DNA of 64,000 nucleotides from an uncultured Clostridia bacterium (GTDB lineage Bacteria > Bacillota > Clostridia > Oscillospirales > Acutalibacteraceae). A program made the position numbers and the translations under genes. Of this stretch, positions 20,009 to 29,229 are shown in pieces. The DNA is taken from positions 62,001 to 126,000 of the forward strand of contig CANQVS010000001.1 of assembly GCA_947627345.1 (NCBI GenBank). Reading direction: 5' to 3'. The notes under the pieces were generated by a model that saw only the letters and a list, made by a program, of their open reading frames with translations, did not search any database and was not told the DNA's origin. The first letter of the stretch is position 1; each line of letters begins with the position of its first letter.

Positions 20009-21263
20009 ACAACATTTCAGTATTTCCAGACTTTTCAGGAACAACAAATTTGTACTCATAGTGTCTGCTATGATAGCCGTATCTATTTGGGTGCTTATGA
20101 GTTTGAGCAATACAAACGAATCCGACAGGGTTATAAGCAATATTCCGATTCAAATTAATTTATCAGATGAGGCGGTAAAAAACGGTCTTGAAATTTTCTC
20201 GGGAAATGACCAGACCGCGTCGGTAACCGTTAAGGGTAACCGTGTAACTCTTGGTTCAATTTCAAGCGATGATATTGTTGTATCGGCTCAAACTGCGGGT
20301 TCAATTTCAACGTCGGGAACCTATGCGCTTTCTTTAACAACGCGAAAGGCTAACAGCGCAGATAATTTTGAAATTATTTCAACCGCAACACCCTCGGTTA
20401 TTACTGTTTATGCAGATTATCCGAAAGAGGCACAGTTTGATATTGAAAACAAAATTAAATATTCTGTTGCTGAAAATTATCATGCCGATGTTACCCTTTC
20501 TGCAGATGAAATAAAGGTCAACGGACCTCAATCCGAAGTTTCCAAAATTGCGTCTGTCGCTATTGAGGGAACCATCGGAGGGGAAATGCGCGAGGATAAA
20601 TCCTCTGAATTTGATGTAAAACTTTATGACAGTCTGGGTTCCGAGATTTCCAACGGTATGATAGATTTAAGTGAAAAAACCGTCACAGTTAATTTCTCCG
20701 TTCTTCCCGAAAAAGAAGTTCCAATTAAGCTTGCATATAAAAATAAGGCAAAAGGGCTTAATGTTGACAGTTTTGCAAGTGTTTCACCAAATAAAATTCT
20801 TGTATCAGGACCTGCGGATGTGCTTGAAAATCTTGAATATGTTTCTACTGAAGCGATAGACTTCACAAAACTATCCAATAAGAGAGAAAAACTTGATTTA
20901 GCTTTAGATTTACCTGATAAGGTTGTAAACCTGAGTGAGAATGACAGTATAAGAGTAAATTTGGACCTTCGTTCATACAGAACTAAAACAATAAGGGTTT
21001 CTAAGGACCATTTTATTGTAAGAGGACTTGATGCTTCCTATTCTTATACTTTTTCCACAGATGAACTTAATGTTGTTTTAAAAGGGTCGAAAAGCAAGTT
21101 GGATGATATTAAAGCGTCAAATATAACTTGTAAAATTAACGCCTCCGATATAGACGGAACGACAGGCTCAATATCTCTTCCTGTTAGTATTACATTTGAT
21201 GGTGTAGATTCCTGTTGGGCATACGGAGATTATAATGTGAATATTATAGTTACTAAAAACTAA
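19998..21263 (+). CDS. cdaR: YbbR-domain protein, CdaA regulator CdaR
   Basis: CdaR binds and modulates CdaA. The protein has an N-terminal membrane helix (FVLIVSAMIAVSIWVLM) and then several extracytoplasmic YbbR repeats of about 80 residues, recognisable by phrases such as VSPNKILVSGP and the earlier DEIKVNGPQSEV. ATG 19998 is chosen because AAAGGAG (19984-19990) sits 7 bases upstream; it overlaps cdaA by 11 bases. From this start it has 421 residues. Confidence 0.85.
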   Translation: MKNKQHFSISRLFRNNKFVLIVSAMIAVSIWVLMSLSNTNESDRVISNIPIQINLSDEAVKNGLEIFSGNDQTASVTVKGNRVTLGSISSDDIVVSAQTAGSISTSGTYALSLTTRKANSADNFEIISTATPSVITVYADYPKEAQFDIENKIKYSVAENYHADVTLSADEIKVNGPQSEVSKIASVAIEGTIGGEMREDKSSEFDVKLYDSLGSEISNGMIDLSEKTVTVNFSVLPEKEVPIKLAYKNKAKGLNVDSFASVSPNKILVSGPADVLENLEYVSTEAIDFTKLSNKREKLDLALDLPDKVVNLSENDSIRVNLDLRSYRTKTIRVSKDHFIVRGLDASYSYTFSTDELNVVLKGSKSKLDDIKASNITCKINASDIDGTTGSISLPVSITFDGVDSCWAYGDYNVNIIVTKN

Positions 21264-21267
21264 AAAT

Positions 21268-21340
21268 CCACCGGTTGATGATATGCACCCCAAAAGTGTC
21301 TAAACTTTGGGGTGCACTTCATATGTCGGTGGTTTTTTTT
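21268..21340 (+). terminator. Two-tier terminator structure after cdaR
   Basis: The outer stem CCACCG (21268-21273) pairs with CGGTGG (21327-21332), followed by a run of eight T. Nested inside is a long stem TGCACCCCAAA (from 21284) with TTTGGGGTGCA (to 21316). The inner arms resemble the ends of IS3-family elements, see findings. Confidence 0.7.
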
Positions 21341-21361
21341 AAATGTTTCTGTTATGTGATT

Positions 21362-22531
21362 TTAAATTTTCGCTCTGCTTTGACTTCCAAGCCTTATTTT
21401 TGCCTTATCCATATCTTCCTCCTGATTATAAAGCACAGATTGAACAAGTCCTATACTAATCATCATACTCATAACCGAGGTTCCGCCCGAACTGAAAAAC
21501 GGGAGGGTAATTCCTATAACAGGAATAATTCCAAGCACCATGCCGATATTTATAATCACTTGTGAGGTAATCATCGTAAAAACTCCGTAGCAAATATAAG
21601 AGCCTTTTAAATCGTAAGCATTTTTGGCGTTTATAAGCACTCTTATAACTATTACAAAAAGAATAGCCAAAAGCGCCACACAGCCGATAAATCCAAATTC
21701 TTCTCCCGCAACGGTAAATATAAAATCGTTTTCCTGCTCGGGAACTATTCCAAACTCAACTCTTCTTCCGTTGTAAAGCCCCGAGCCGAAAGTTTGTCCC
21801 GACGCGATTGAAACTTTTCCCTGATATTGTTGCCAACCGTAGTTAGTAAGAGCATTTCCGTCAAGGTCAAACAGAGCAAGTATTCTGTTTCTGTGTTCAT
21901 CGTTTAGGAAAAAACTCCAAACTATAGGAAGTCCTACTGCAAGACATCCCCCGAGTATAGCAAAATACTTTGTCGGAACTCCTGCGAGAAAAGCCATACC
22001 TATTGCCATAATAAGAAATATAAGTACAGCGCCGTCGTCACCCTGCATATGAATTAGTATAATCGGAACGCAAACGTGAATTATAAGGCTTATGATTCCT
22101 CCGAGCGATTTAATTTTATCCTTATCATTAAGCACACATAAATGCTTTGTAAATGTAATAATAAAGCATATTTTCATAAATTCCGACGGTTGAATTGTAA
22201 ATCCGCCCGGTAGTTGAATCCACGCTGTATCATCCGTTCCCGAAACTGTTACGCCGAATAAAAATACAAGTCCCGCAAGTCCGATTCCTATTATAGCAAA
22301 GAGCCACCAAATTTTAACGATAAAATTATAATTGAAAAGGGAAATCAGAACCGCGGCAATAATTCCTGCAAATATCGCAATAGTTTGTGTAAAAAGGTAA
22401 TTATAATTGCCTGCGCGTTGCATATCGCTTATAAGAAGCAGACTGTAAACTGTAGCAAGCGCAGTAAAAATCCAGAGAATATAGTCGGTTTTACTAAAAT
22501 AAGTTTTTAAATTGTCTAAAATTTTCCCCAA
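21362..22531 (-). CDS. rodA: FtsW/RodA/SpoVE family protein, probably RodA
   Basis: This SEDS glycosyltransferase polymerises lipid II during cell elongation or division. The 389-residue protein has about ten membrane segments. PSEFMKICFIITFTKH contains the conserved SEDS block, followed by QPSE-like context, GDDGAVLIFL and GIIPVIGITLPFFSSGG near the C-terminus. The absence of a long C-terminal tail and the isolated locus fit RodA better than FtsW, but the subfamily is not certain. A promoter lies upstream at 22564-22592. Confidence 0.82.
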   Translation of the reverse strand: MGKILDNLKTYFSKTDYILWIFTALATVYSLLLISDMQRAGNYNYLFTQTIAIFAGIIAAVLISLFNYNFIVKIWWLFAIIGIGLAGLVFLFGVTVSGTDDTAWIQLPGGFTIQPSEFMKICFIITFTKHLCVLNDKDKIKSLGGIISLIIHVCVPIILIHMQGDDGAVLIFLIMAIGMAFLAGVPTKYFAILGGCLAVGLPIVWSFFLNDEHRNRILALFDLDGNALTNYGWQQYQGKVSIASGQTFGSGLYNGRRVEFGIVPEQENDFIFTVAGEEFGFIGCVALLAILFVIVIRVLINAKNAYDLKGSYICYGVFTMITSQVIINIGMVLGIIPVIGITLPFFSSGGTSVMSMMISIGLVQSVLYNQEEDMDKAKIRLGSQSRAKI

Positions 22532-22563
22532 ATTTTCACCGCCTTTTTGGTATTTCTTATCTT

Positions 22564-22592
22564 ATTATATAAAATTATCCTCTTAATATCAA
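22564..22592 (-). promoter_or_regulatory. Sigma-A-like promoter for the rodA-like gene
   Basis: On the minus strand TTGATA (22587-22592), 17-nt spacer, TATAAT (22564-22569). A GGCGGTGA ribosome site lies just before the start. Confidence 0.6.
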
Positions 22593-22677
22593 GTATATTT
22601 TCAAATAAGAATATTTGTTATATATATTTATGATAGAATAAATTCACGACTGTTATATTATGGAGGTGTATTTCAAT

Positions 22678-24342
22678 ATGCTTACAGATATTGAAATTGC
22701 TCAACAGGCAGAACTTTTGCCTGTAAAAGAAATCGCAAAAAAATTAGACATTAAAGAAAATGAATTGGAGCCTTACGGCCACTATAAGGCTAAACTTTCC
22801 GACAGCCTTGCAGAAAGGCTAAAAAATAAGCCTGACGGTAAGCTTATTTTAGTTACCGCAATTAATCCTACTCCGGCAGGAGAGGGTAAAACAACAACGA
22901 CAGCAGGACTTGGACAGGCTATGGCTAAGATAGGAAAGAACGCTGTTATTGCTCTTAGAGAGCCGTCGCTCGGACCCGTTTTCGGAATTAAGGGCGGAGC
23001 CGCGGGAGGCGGATATGCTCAAGTTCTTCCTATGGAGGATATTAATCTTCACTTTACAGGTGATATGCACGCGATTACAGCCGCCAATAATCTTTGCTGC
23101 GCTATGCTTGACAATCACATTCAGCAGGGTAACAGTCTTGGAATTGACCCAAGACGTATTCTTATTAAGCGTTGTCTTGATATGAACGACAGAGCGTTAA
23201 GAAACGTAATTGTCGGTCTCGGCGGAAAGATTAACGGAGTTCCGCGTGAGGACCATTTCATTATAACTGTTGCTAGCGAGGTTATGGCAATTCTTTGCCT
23301 TTCCAATGATATAGATGATTTGAAGAAAAGGCTTGGAAATATCCTTGTGGCTTACAATTACAGCGGAGAACCTGTATACGCTCGTGATTTAAAGGCGGAC
23401 GGCGCGATGACCGTACTTTTAAAAGACGCCATTAAACCTAATCTTGTTCAGACTCTTGAAGGAACTCCCGCTATTATGCACGGAGGTCCGTTTGCCAATA
23501 TAGCCCATGGCTGTAACTCCGTAAGAGCTACAAAGCTTGCTTTAAAGCTTGCGGATTATTGTATTACAGAGGCGGGATTCGGTTCTGATTTGGGCGCGGA
23601 AAAATTCCTTGATATAAAATGCAGGTTTGCTGGTCTTAAACCAAATGCAATAGTTGTTGTTGCTACTGCGCGCGCATTGAAATACAACGCGGGTATTCCT
23701 AAGACTGAGTGCGGAGAAGTTAATCTTGAGGCGCTTAAAAAGGGAATAGTTAATCTGGGTGTTCATATTGAAAATATGAGAAAATATAATGTTCCCGTGG
23801 TAGTCGCAATAAACCGTTTCCTTACCGATTCAGATGAAGAATTAGAATATATCAAACAGTATTGTATGGAAAAGGGCGCTGATTTTGCGCTTTCCGATGT
23901 ATTCGCAAATGGCGGAGATGGTGGTGTCGAGCTTGCTGAAAAGGTTGTCGAGGCAGTAGAAAAACCGTCTGATTTTGCTCCGATTTATTCTCTCGATTTA
24001 ACATTGGAAGAAAAAATCAAGGCTGTTGCAACAAAGATTTACGGCGCGAAAGATGTTGCGTACACAACGCAGGCGCTTAAGGCGATAAAAGAAGTGAAAG
24101 CCCTCGGCGCGGATAACCTTCCCGTTTGTATAGCGAAAACACAGTATTCACTTTCCGATAATCCTGCGCTTTTAGGAGCGCCGAAAGATTTCACGATTAC
24201 CGTTAGAAATGTTTCTCTTTCCAACGGAGCGGGATTTGTTGTCGTTTATACGGGTGATATTATGACAATGCCGGGACTTCCTAAAGTTCCTGCGGCAGAG
24301 AAAGTCGATATTAAAAATGATAAGGTTGTTGGTTTATTTTAA
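22678..24342 (+). CDS. fhs: Formate-tetrahydrofolate ligase
   Basis: Fhs activates formate to 10-formyltetrahydrofolate with ATP, feeding purine synthesis and one-carbon metabolism. The 554-residue protein has the P-loop [16 protein letters not shown] (about residues 63-78), [21 protein letters not shown] and [14 protein letters not shown]. The start is ATG 22678 after GGAGG; the in-frame ATG at 22660 overlaps this site. The gene is followed immediately by tsaE (stop and start overlap by one base). No other Wood-Ljungdahl genes are present, so it need not indicate acetogenesis. Confidence 0.95.
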   Translation: MLTDIEIAQQAELLPVKEIAKKLDIKENELEPYGHYKAKLSDSLAERLKNKPDGKLILVTAINPTPAGEGKTTTTAGLGQAMAKIGKNAVIALREPSLGPVFGIKGGAAGGGYAQVLPMEDINLHFTGDMHAITAANNLCCAMLDNHIQQGNSLGIDPRRILIKRCLDMNDRALRNVIVGLGGKINGVPREDHFIITVASEVMAILCLSNDIDDLKKRLGNILVAYNYSGEPVYARDLKADGAMTVLLKDAIKPNLVQTLEGTPAIMHGGPFANIAHGCNSVRATKLALKLADYCITEAGFGSDLGAEKFLDIKCRFAGLKPNAIVVVATARALKYNAGIPKTECGEVNLEALKKGIVNLGVHIENMRKYNVPVVVAINRFLTDSDEELEYIKQYCMEKGADFALSDVFANGGDGGVELAEKVVEAVEKPSDFAPIYSLDLTLEEKIKAVATKIYGAKDVAYTTQALKAIKEVKALGADNLPVCIAKTQYSLSDNPALLGAPKDFTITVRNVSLSNGAGFVVVYTGDIMTMPGLPKVPAAEKVDIKNDKVVGLF

Positions 24343-24758
24343 TGGATGATTTTTTATCAAAATCAGTTGAAGAAACTGAAAGATTTGCGGAAAATTTCAG
24401 CAAACATTTGACAGGCAACGAAATAATCGCGATGTACGGAGGCTTAGGTGCAGGAAAAACTGCCTTTACAAGAGGACTTGCAAAGGGTTTGGAGGTTGAA
24501 GACAGCGTTTCAAGCCCGACATTCGCCATTGTAAACGAGTATTCGGGAGTTTATCCTCTTTATCATTTTGATATGTACCGTATTGAAAATTGGAACGATC
24601 TTGAATCTATCGGATTTTTCGATTACATTGACAACGGAATTGTTGTAATTGAGTGGAGCGAAAATATCGAGGGAGCGTTGCCGAGCGATGTAATTAAAGT
24701 GTATATTGATAAAACTGACAACGAAAACGAGAGAATTATAAAAATAGAGGGAATATAA
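24342..24758 (+). CDS. tsaE: tRNA threonylcarbamoyladenosine biosynthesis ATPase TsaE
   Basis: TsaE is the ATPase that drives the TsaD-TsaB complex making t6A37 in tRNA. The 138-residue protein shows Walker A GGLGAGKT at residues 33-40, VSSPTFAIVNEY and the Walker-B-like YHFDMYR. It begins in the fhs stop region and is followed directly by tsaB. MtaB, encoded at 7.7 kb, modifies the product of this pathway further. Confidence 0.93.
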   Translation: MDDFLSKSVEETERFAENFSKHLTGNEIIAMYGGLGAGKTAFTRGLAKGLEVEDSVSSPTFAIVNEYSGVYPLYHFDMYRIENWNDLESIGFFDYIDNGIVVIEWSENIEGALPSDVIKVYIDKTDNENERIIKIEGI

Positions 24759-25469
24759 TTGAAAATTCTTGCTGTTGATTCATCTGCAAAATCCTGTTCC
24801 ACGGCAGTCATTGAGGACAAAAAAATTATCGGAAGCTTTTTTATAAATACTGCGTTAACCCATAGTCAGACACTACTTCCTATGATTGACGCATTATTAA
24901 ATAATATAGGTGAAGAAATCAACTCAATCGACGCATTCGCAGTTTCCGCAGGACCCGGCTCATTTACAGGAGTCAGAATCGGGGTTGCCGCCGTTAAGGG
25001 TTTGGCAGTTCCGCTTGATAAACCTTGCATTGCGGTTTCTACCTTGGAGGCTATGACGTATAATCTCATTTCAGAGGATTGCACGGCCGTTTGTGTTATG
25101 GACGCGCGGTGCGGACAGGTATATAACGCTTTGTTTGAAATAAAAAACGAAAATATTAACCGTCTTTGCAAAGACAGAGCCGTTTCAATTGAAAATTTAG
25201 CTGATGAACTGCAAAAAATTAAGGGTAAATTAATTCTTGTCGGTGACGGAGCAGAGCTGTGTTATAATTCATATAAAGAATTATTGGACAAGATTTATAT
25301 TGCTCCTGAAAATAGCAGATATCAAAACGCTGTCGGAGTTGCTTTATCCGCTTTAAATAAGAAAAAGATTACGGCTCAAGAGCTTATGCCGTCTTATCTG
25401 CGTTTGCCGCAGGCTGAAAGAGAATTGAATAGGAGAATGGGGAGTAAAAATGATTGCGATAGGTTGTGA
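24759..25469 (+). CDS. tsaB: tRNA threonylcarbamoyladenosine biosynthesis protein TsaB
   Basis: TsaB is the non-catalytic partner of TsaD in t6A synthesis. The 236-residue protein has the ASKHA-fold start ILAVDSSAKSCSTAV, THSQTLLPMIDALL and SAGPGSFTGVRIGVAAVKGLA. Translation starts at TTG directly after the tsaE stop. tsaD and rimI, often next in line, are absent; rpiB overlaps its end by 20 bases instead. Confidence 0.92.
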   Translation: MKILAVDSSAKSCSTAVIEDKKIIGSFFINTALTHSQTLLPMIDALLNNIGEEINSIDAFAVSAGPGSFTGVRIGVAAVKGLAVPLDKPCIAVSTLEAMTYNLISEDCTAVCVMDARCGQVYNALFEIKNENINRLCKDRAVSIENLADELQKIKGKLILVGDGAELCYNSYKELLDKIYIAPENSRYQNAVGVALSALNKKKITAQELMPSYLRLPQAERELNRRMGSKNDCDRL

Positions 25470-25905
25470 CCACGGTGGAATAAATTTAAAAACCGCTGTA
25501 ATGAAATACCTCGATGATAAGAATATCGAATATAAAGATTTCGGTTGTTACAGTGAAGAAAGCGTAGATTATCCGATTTATGCTTATAAGGTTGCAAAAG
25601 CGGTTTCAAACGGGGATTTTAAATTCGGAATACTATGTTGTGGTACGGGAATCGGAATTTCCATTGCAGCAAATAAGGTTAAAGGTATCCGCGCCGCTGT
25701 TGTAAGCAACGAATTCGGCGCGGAGATGACTCGACGTCATAATGACGCAAATATTATTTGTATGGGCGGCCGTGTGACAAGTGAGAAAGACGCTGTAAAA
25801 TTTACTGATATTTTCCTTAATACTCCGTTTTCAAACGACGAGGAACGCCACATTCGCAGAGTTAAGATGTTAAGCGACATAGAAAATGGCAATTTTGAGG
25901 TGTAA
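25450..25905 (+). CDS. rpiB: Ribose-5-phosphate isomerase B
   Basis: RpiB interconverts ribose 5-phosphate and ribulose 5-phosphate. The 151 residues begin with IAIGCDHGGINLK and contain the catalytic-Cys region CCGTGIGISIAANKV (Cys64), followed by SNEFGAEMTRRHNDANIICMGGR. It overlaps the tsaB end, with a GGAG site inside tsaB. The related galactose-6-phosphate isomerases LacA/LacB are less likely since there is a single subunit and no lac context. Confidence 0.92.
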   Translation: MIAIGCDHGGINLKTAVMKYLDDKNIEYKDFGCYSEESVDYPIYAYKVAKAVSNGDFKFGILCCGTGIGISIAANKVKGIRAAVVSNEFGAEMTRRHNDANIICMGGRVTSEKDAVKFTDIFLNTPFSNDEERHIRRVKMLSDIENGNFEV

Positions 25906-25937
25906 ATAAGACAAAATACTTAAATATTTCAAAATAT

Positions 25938-25974
25938 ATTACAAATATTAACTTTAATAAAACTTATTTGTAAT
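25938..25974. repeat. AT-rich inverted repeat upstream of the XRE gene
   Basis: ATTACAAATA (25938-25947) and TATTTGTAAT (25965-25974) form a perfect 10-bp inverted repeat with a 17-nt loop, about 50 bases before the -35 box of the downstream promoter. It may be an operator, or a weak terminator of rpiB without a T-tract. Confidence 0.4.
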
Positions 25975-26023
25975 AAAGAATAACAAAAAATTTCATTTTT
26001 TTAAATTTATTTACAAAAAGCAC

Positions 26024-26052
26024 TTGTTTTTTTTCTCTATTAGTATTATAAT
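26024..26052 (+). promoter_or_regulatory. Sigma-A-like promoter of the XRE regulator
   Basis: TTGTTT (26024-26029), 17-nt spacer, TATAAT (26047-26052). The leader to the ATG at 26112 is about 50 nt with a GGGAGAT ribosome site. Confidence 0.6.
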
Positions 26053-26111
26053 AATCTCACATTGTTTTAAAAGAATTATTTAAATGAATTAAAATGTTAG
26101 GGAGATAGAAA

Positions 26112-26360
26112 ATGAGATTAAGAAAACAAGAATTAGGTGATCGTAATCTGGTAGGACATCGTGTCGAATCCGTTAGAAAGAAAAAGGGTATGAAGCAGAA
26201 AGAACTTTTAGCCCAGCTTCAGGTTAACGGAGTAGATATGAACGCATCGGGATTATCAAAGCTTGAGGGACAGATTAGATTTGTAACAGATGTAGAGCTT
26301 GTAGCTCTTGCGGATATTTTAGAAGTTTCTGTAGATTATCTCCTTGGCAGAGAAAAATAA
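26112..26360 (+). CDS. XRE-family helix-turn-helix regulator
   Basis: The 82-residue protein is essentially one HTH domain. VGHRVESVRKKKGMKQKELLAQLQ is helix 1-2, NASGLSKLEGQIRFVTDVELVALAD the recognition region, and VSVDYLLGREK the standard C-terminal end. It has its own promoter and terminator. No target can be read from the context, although the inverted repeat just upstream makes autoregulation plausible. Confidence 0.85.
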   Translation: MRLRKQELGDRNLVGHRVESVRKKKGMKQKELLAQLQVNGVDMNASGLSKLEGQIRFVTDVELVALADILEVSVDYLLGREK

Positions 26361-26365
26361 AATTT

Positions 26366-26398
26366 GGCAGTGGATAAACCACTGCCTTTCTTATTTTG
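26366..26398 (+). terminator. Terminator between convergent XRE and MocR genes
   Basis: GGCAGTGG (26366-26373) pairs with CCACTGCC (26379-26386) around ATAAA, followed by TTTCTTATTTT. The A-rich left flank may allow it to work weakly on the other strand as well. Confidence 0.75.
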
Positions 26399-27722
26399 TA
26401 AGATTGTAAATTTTCTCTATACCTTTTTCGATAAGCCCGCTTTCTATTTGTGAAAAATTAAGTCTTAGTATTTTATCTGTAGATGTGTTCATAAGTTTAA
26501 TTAAACTTTTTTCGCACTTTTCAATAATATTTTTTTCATCAATAGGAATTTCAACATACATTGCCGTTTCATTAAAAATATATTTATTAAAATATTTTTT
26601 TACGGTACTTAAAAAAAGCTCGCTTTTAACTAAATAATATTTTCTTGATTTTCTCAAATGTTTTTCAAGTTTTCCGTCCGAAATATATTTTGAAAGGGCA
26701 AGCTGTTCTATTTTTGATGTAGTTTGATTATAATTTTCCTTAATTTTACTGTATTTTTTAATTAAAGCTTTGGGCAAAACCATATAACTTATTCTGACAG
26801 ACGGTAAAAGTATTTTTGAAAACGAGCCTATATAAATGACCTGCTCGCTTGAATAGCTCTGTATGCAGGCTTTAGCGTGTGTGGTGTATCTTAATTCACC
26901 GTTGTAATCGTCCTCAATAATTATGCAGTTGTTATTTTTTGCCCAGTTTAAAATTTCAATTTTTCTTGAAATCGGCATTGTTAATCCGTTTTTACTGTTA
27001 TAATTCGGATTTAGAATTATAATATCAGGTTTAATTTCATTTAAGGATTTAACTGTAATCCCTTTGTCATCGTTTTCTGTATAAAAAATTCTATAGTTAA
27101 AATCTTTAAAAACCTGTTCGGCTTGCGGGAATGAGTTTTTTTCAATCGCAACAGTTTTATTAATTCCGAACATTCCGCATAGAATAAAAATAAGAGTCTG
27201 CGAACCTGAACCGATTATAATATTATTATAGTCGGCGTTAACTCCTCTTGTTGTAAAAGCGTATTTTGAAATAGACTTTCTTAATTCTTCTTCGCCTTGA
27301 TTTTCGCTGTATGTGTTTAAAAGATATTCCTTATTCAGAATATCCTTAACATATTTACGCCATTCTTTAATGTTTGAACAGTTTTTATCTATTCCCTTTC
27401 CCGAAAAATCATATTTATATTGCTTTTTTGTGCTATCTTCATCAGCTTTTACAGAAACAGGTTTGTCTATGTAAAGCCCCTTTTCAACGTAATATCCTTT
27501 CTGCGGAGCGTTAATAATATATCCGTCCGCCAAAAGCAGTCCGTAAGCGTTTTCAACTGTAGTTTTTGATATATATAAATCGGCGCTGAGTTTTCTGACT
27601 GAAGGAATTTTTTCATTTTCTTTAATATTACCGTTTTCTATGGCGTTTTTTATCTCGTTGTAAATCTGAATATATATAGGTTTATTTGATTTTTTATCAA
27701 TATTTATAAAATCGGAAATCAT
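26391..27722 (-). CDS. MocR/PdxR-type transcriptional regulator (GntR HTH plus aminotransferase domain)
   Basis: The 443-residue protein fuses an N-terminal GntR winged helix (residues about 5-75: PIYIQIYNEIKNAIENGNIKENEKIPSVRKL in two short blocks) to a class I aminotransferase-like domain. NPNYNSKNGLTM, EDDYNGELRY and the PLP-lysine region GSFSKILLPSVRISY are visible. Such proteins sense PLP or amino acids and often control a divergent neighbour. Here the divergent neighbour is murD, 111 bases away. No pdxST or GABA genes are present, so the target is unknown. Confidence 0.85.
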   Translation of the reverse strand: MISDFINIDKKSNKPIYIQIYNEIKNAIENGNIKENEKIPSVRKLSADLYISKTTVENAYGLLLADGYIINAPQKGYYVEKGLYIDKPVSVKADEDSTKKQYKYDFSGKGIDKNCSNIKEWRKYVKDILNKEYLLNTYSENQGEEELRKSISKYAFTTRGVNADYNNIIIGSGSQTLIFILCGMFGINKTVAIEKNSFPQAEQVFKDFNYRIFYTENDDKGITVKSLNEIKPDIIILNPNYNSKNGLTMPISRKIEILNWAKNNNCIIIEDDYNGELRYTTHAKACIQSYSSEQVIYIGSFSKILLPSVRISYMVLPKALIKKYSKIKENYNQTTSKIEQLALSKYISDGKLEKHLRKSRKYYLVKSELFLSTVKKYFNKYIFNETAMYVEIPIDEKNIIEKCEKSLIKLMNTSTDKILRLNFSQIESGLIEKGIEKIYNLTK

Positions 27723-27768
27723 ATAATCACCGTATCTATAATAACATATTTTAAAAATGAATTAAAGG

Positions 27769-27797
27769 TTGATATTTGCGATATTTTTAAGTATAAT
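27769..27797 (+). promoter_or_regulatory. Sigma-A-like promoter of the murD operon
   Basis: TTGATA (27769-27774), 17-nt spacer, TATAAT (27792-27797), then an AGGAG ribosome site before ATG 27834. Confidence 0.65.
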
Positions 27798-27833
27798 AAA
27801 GAATTGGAAATAAATGGCTCAAGGAGAAGCAAT

Positions 27834-29222
27834 ATGAATAAAATTGATAGTTTTTTTGAAAGTGTAAAAGGGAAAAAGGTTTGCTTTGTTGGAATAGGCA
27901 CAAGCAACCTTCCTTTAATAGAGCTTTTTTCTAAAAAAGGCGCTTTAGTTTCTGCGTGTGACAAACAGAGCTTTGAGTCCCTCGGTGATAATGCGATTCG
28001 TGCAGAAAAAGCGGGCGCGAGGCTCATTTTAGGCGATGATTATCTTAAAAATATTGATACTGATATTCTTTTCAGGAGCCCGGGAACACCTTTTTACAGA
28101 CCTGAACTTGAGGACGCTAAGAAAAAAGGAGTAATTGTAACCTCTGAAATGGAAGTTTTTTTTGATTTGTGTCCGTGCAAAATAATTGCTGTAACAGGTT
28201 CAGACGGAAAAACCACTACCACTACAATTATTTCCGAACTTTTGAAAGCGGAGGGCAAAACTGTTCATCTCGGCGGTAATATCGGAACGCCTCTTTTACC
28301 GATTATTGAAGATATAAAAGAAGATGATTACGCTGTTGTTGAGTTATCAAGCTTTCAGCTTATATCAATGAGGAAAAGTCCCGATATTGCTGTTGTCACT
28401 AATCTTGCGCCCAATCATCTCGACATACATAAGGATATGGACGAGTATGTAGATTCAAAGCGAAATATAGTTTTACATCAAAACGCATTTTCAAAAGCTG
28501 TTTTAAACCTTGACAATAAAATTTCTGATAATTTTTCAAGTGATGTTCGCGGAAAACTCGCTAAATTTTCACGGAGAAATTCAGTAAAAAACGGCGCTTA
28601 TCTTGATAATGATACAATTTTCTACAACGATTACGGAAAAATAACTGAAATTATGAATATTAAAGATATAAAGATACCTGGAATGCACAATGTTGAAAAC
28701 TACCTTGCCGCAATTTCTGCCGTATGGGGGATAGTCAGCGTTGAAAATATTGTAAAAGTCGCTGAATCCTTTAACGGTGTGGAGCATAGGGCTGAATTTG
28801 TACGTAAGCTTGACGGCGTTGAGTATTATAATGACTCAATCGCCTCCAGTCCCACAAGAACAGCTATGGGTACTTTATCCCTTTATGAAAAAAAGATTAT
28901 TATAATTGCAGGCGGTTATGATAAACATATACCTTATGAGCCGTTAGGACCTGTAATCTGCGATAAGGTTAAGGTTTTGGTTCTTTTAGGCGACACTGCT
29001 CCTAAAATTGAAAAGGCAGTTAAAAATTCGGCAAATTACAGAGAAAATAATCCGATTATTATTAAGGTAAATAATATGGAAGAGGCAGTAAATGCGGCAC
29101 GAAAAAATGCTGTTGAGGGCGATATAATTTCACTTTCACCCGCAAGCGCCAGCTTTGGACTATACAAGAATTTTGCTCAACGCGGAAATCATTTTAAAGA
29201 AATAGTAAACAATTTAAAGTAA
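27834..29222 (+). CDS. murD: UDP-N-acetylmuramoyl-L-alanine--D-glutamate ligase
   Basis: MurD adds D-glutamate to the peptidoglycan precursor. The 462-residue protein has an N-terminal nucleotide-sugar domain, the ATP loop TGSDGKTTTTTII, the carbamylated-lysine region and the C-terminal block HRAEFVRKLDGVEYYNDSIASS (read in two halves). ATG 27834 follows AAGGAG; the longer open frame from 27804 lacks a ribosome site. It lies outside a division-cell-wall cluster, at the head of a row with peptidase genes. Confidence 0.92.
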   Translation: MNKIDSFFESVKGKKVCFVGIGTSNLPLIELFSKKGALVSACDKQSFESLGDNAIRAEKAGARLILGDDYLKNIDTDILFRSPGTPFYRPELEDAKKKGVIVTSEMEVFFDLCPCKIIAVTGSDGKTTTTTIISELLKAEGKTVHLGGNIGTPLLPIIEDIKEDDYAVVELSSFQLISMRKSPDIAVVTNLAPNHLDIHKDMDEYVDSKRNIVLHQNAFSKAVLNLDNKISDNFSSDVRGKLAKFSRRNSVKNGAYLDNDTIFYNDYGKITEIMNIKDIKIPGMHNVENYLAAISAVWGIVSVENIVKVAESFNGVEHRAEFVRKLDGVEYYNDSIASSPTRTAMGTLSLYEKKIIIIAGGYDKHIPYEPLGPVICDKVKVLVLLGDTAPKIEKAVKNSANYRENNPIIIKVNNMEEAVNAARKNAVEGDIISLSPASASFGLYKNFAQRGNHFKEIVNNLK

Positions 29223-29229
29223 GGTTAAT

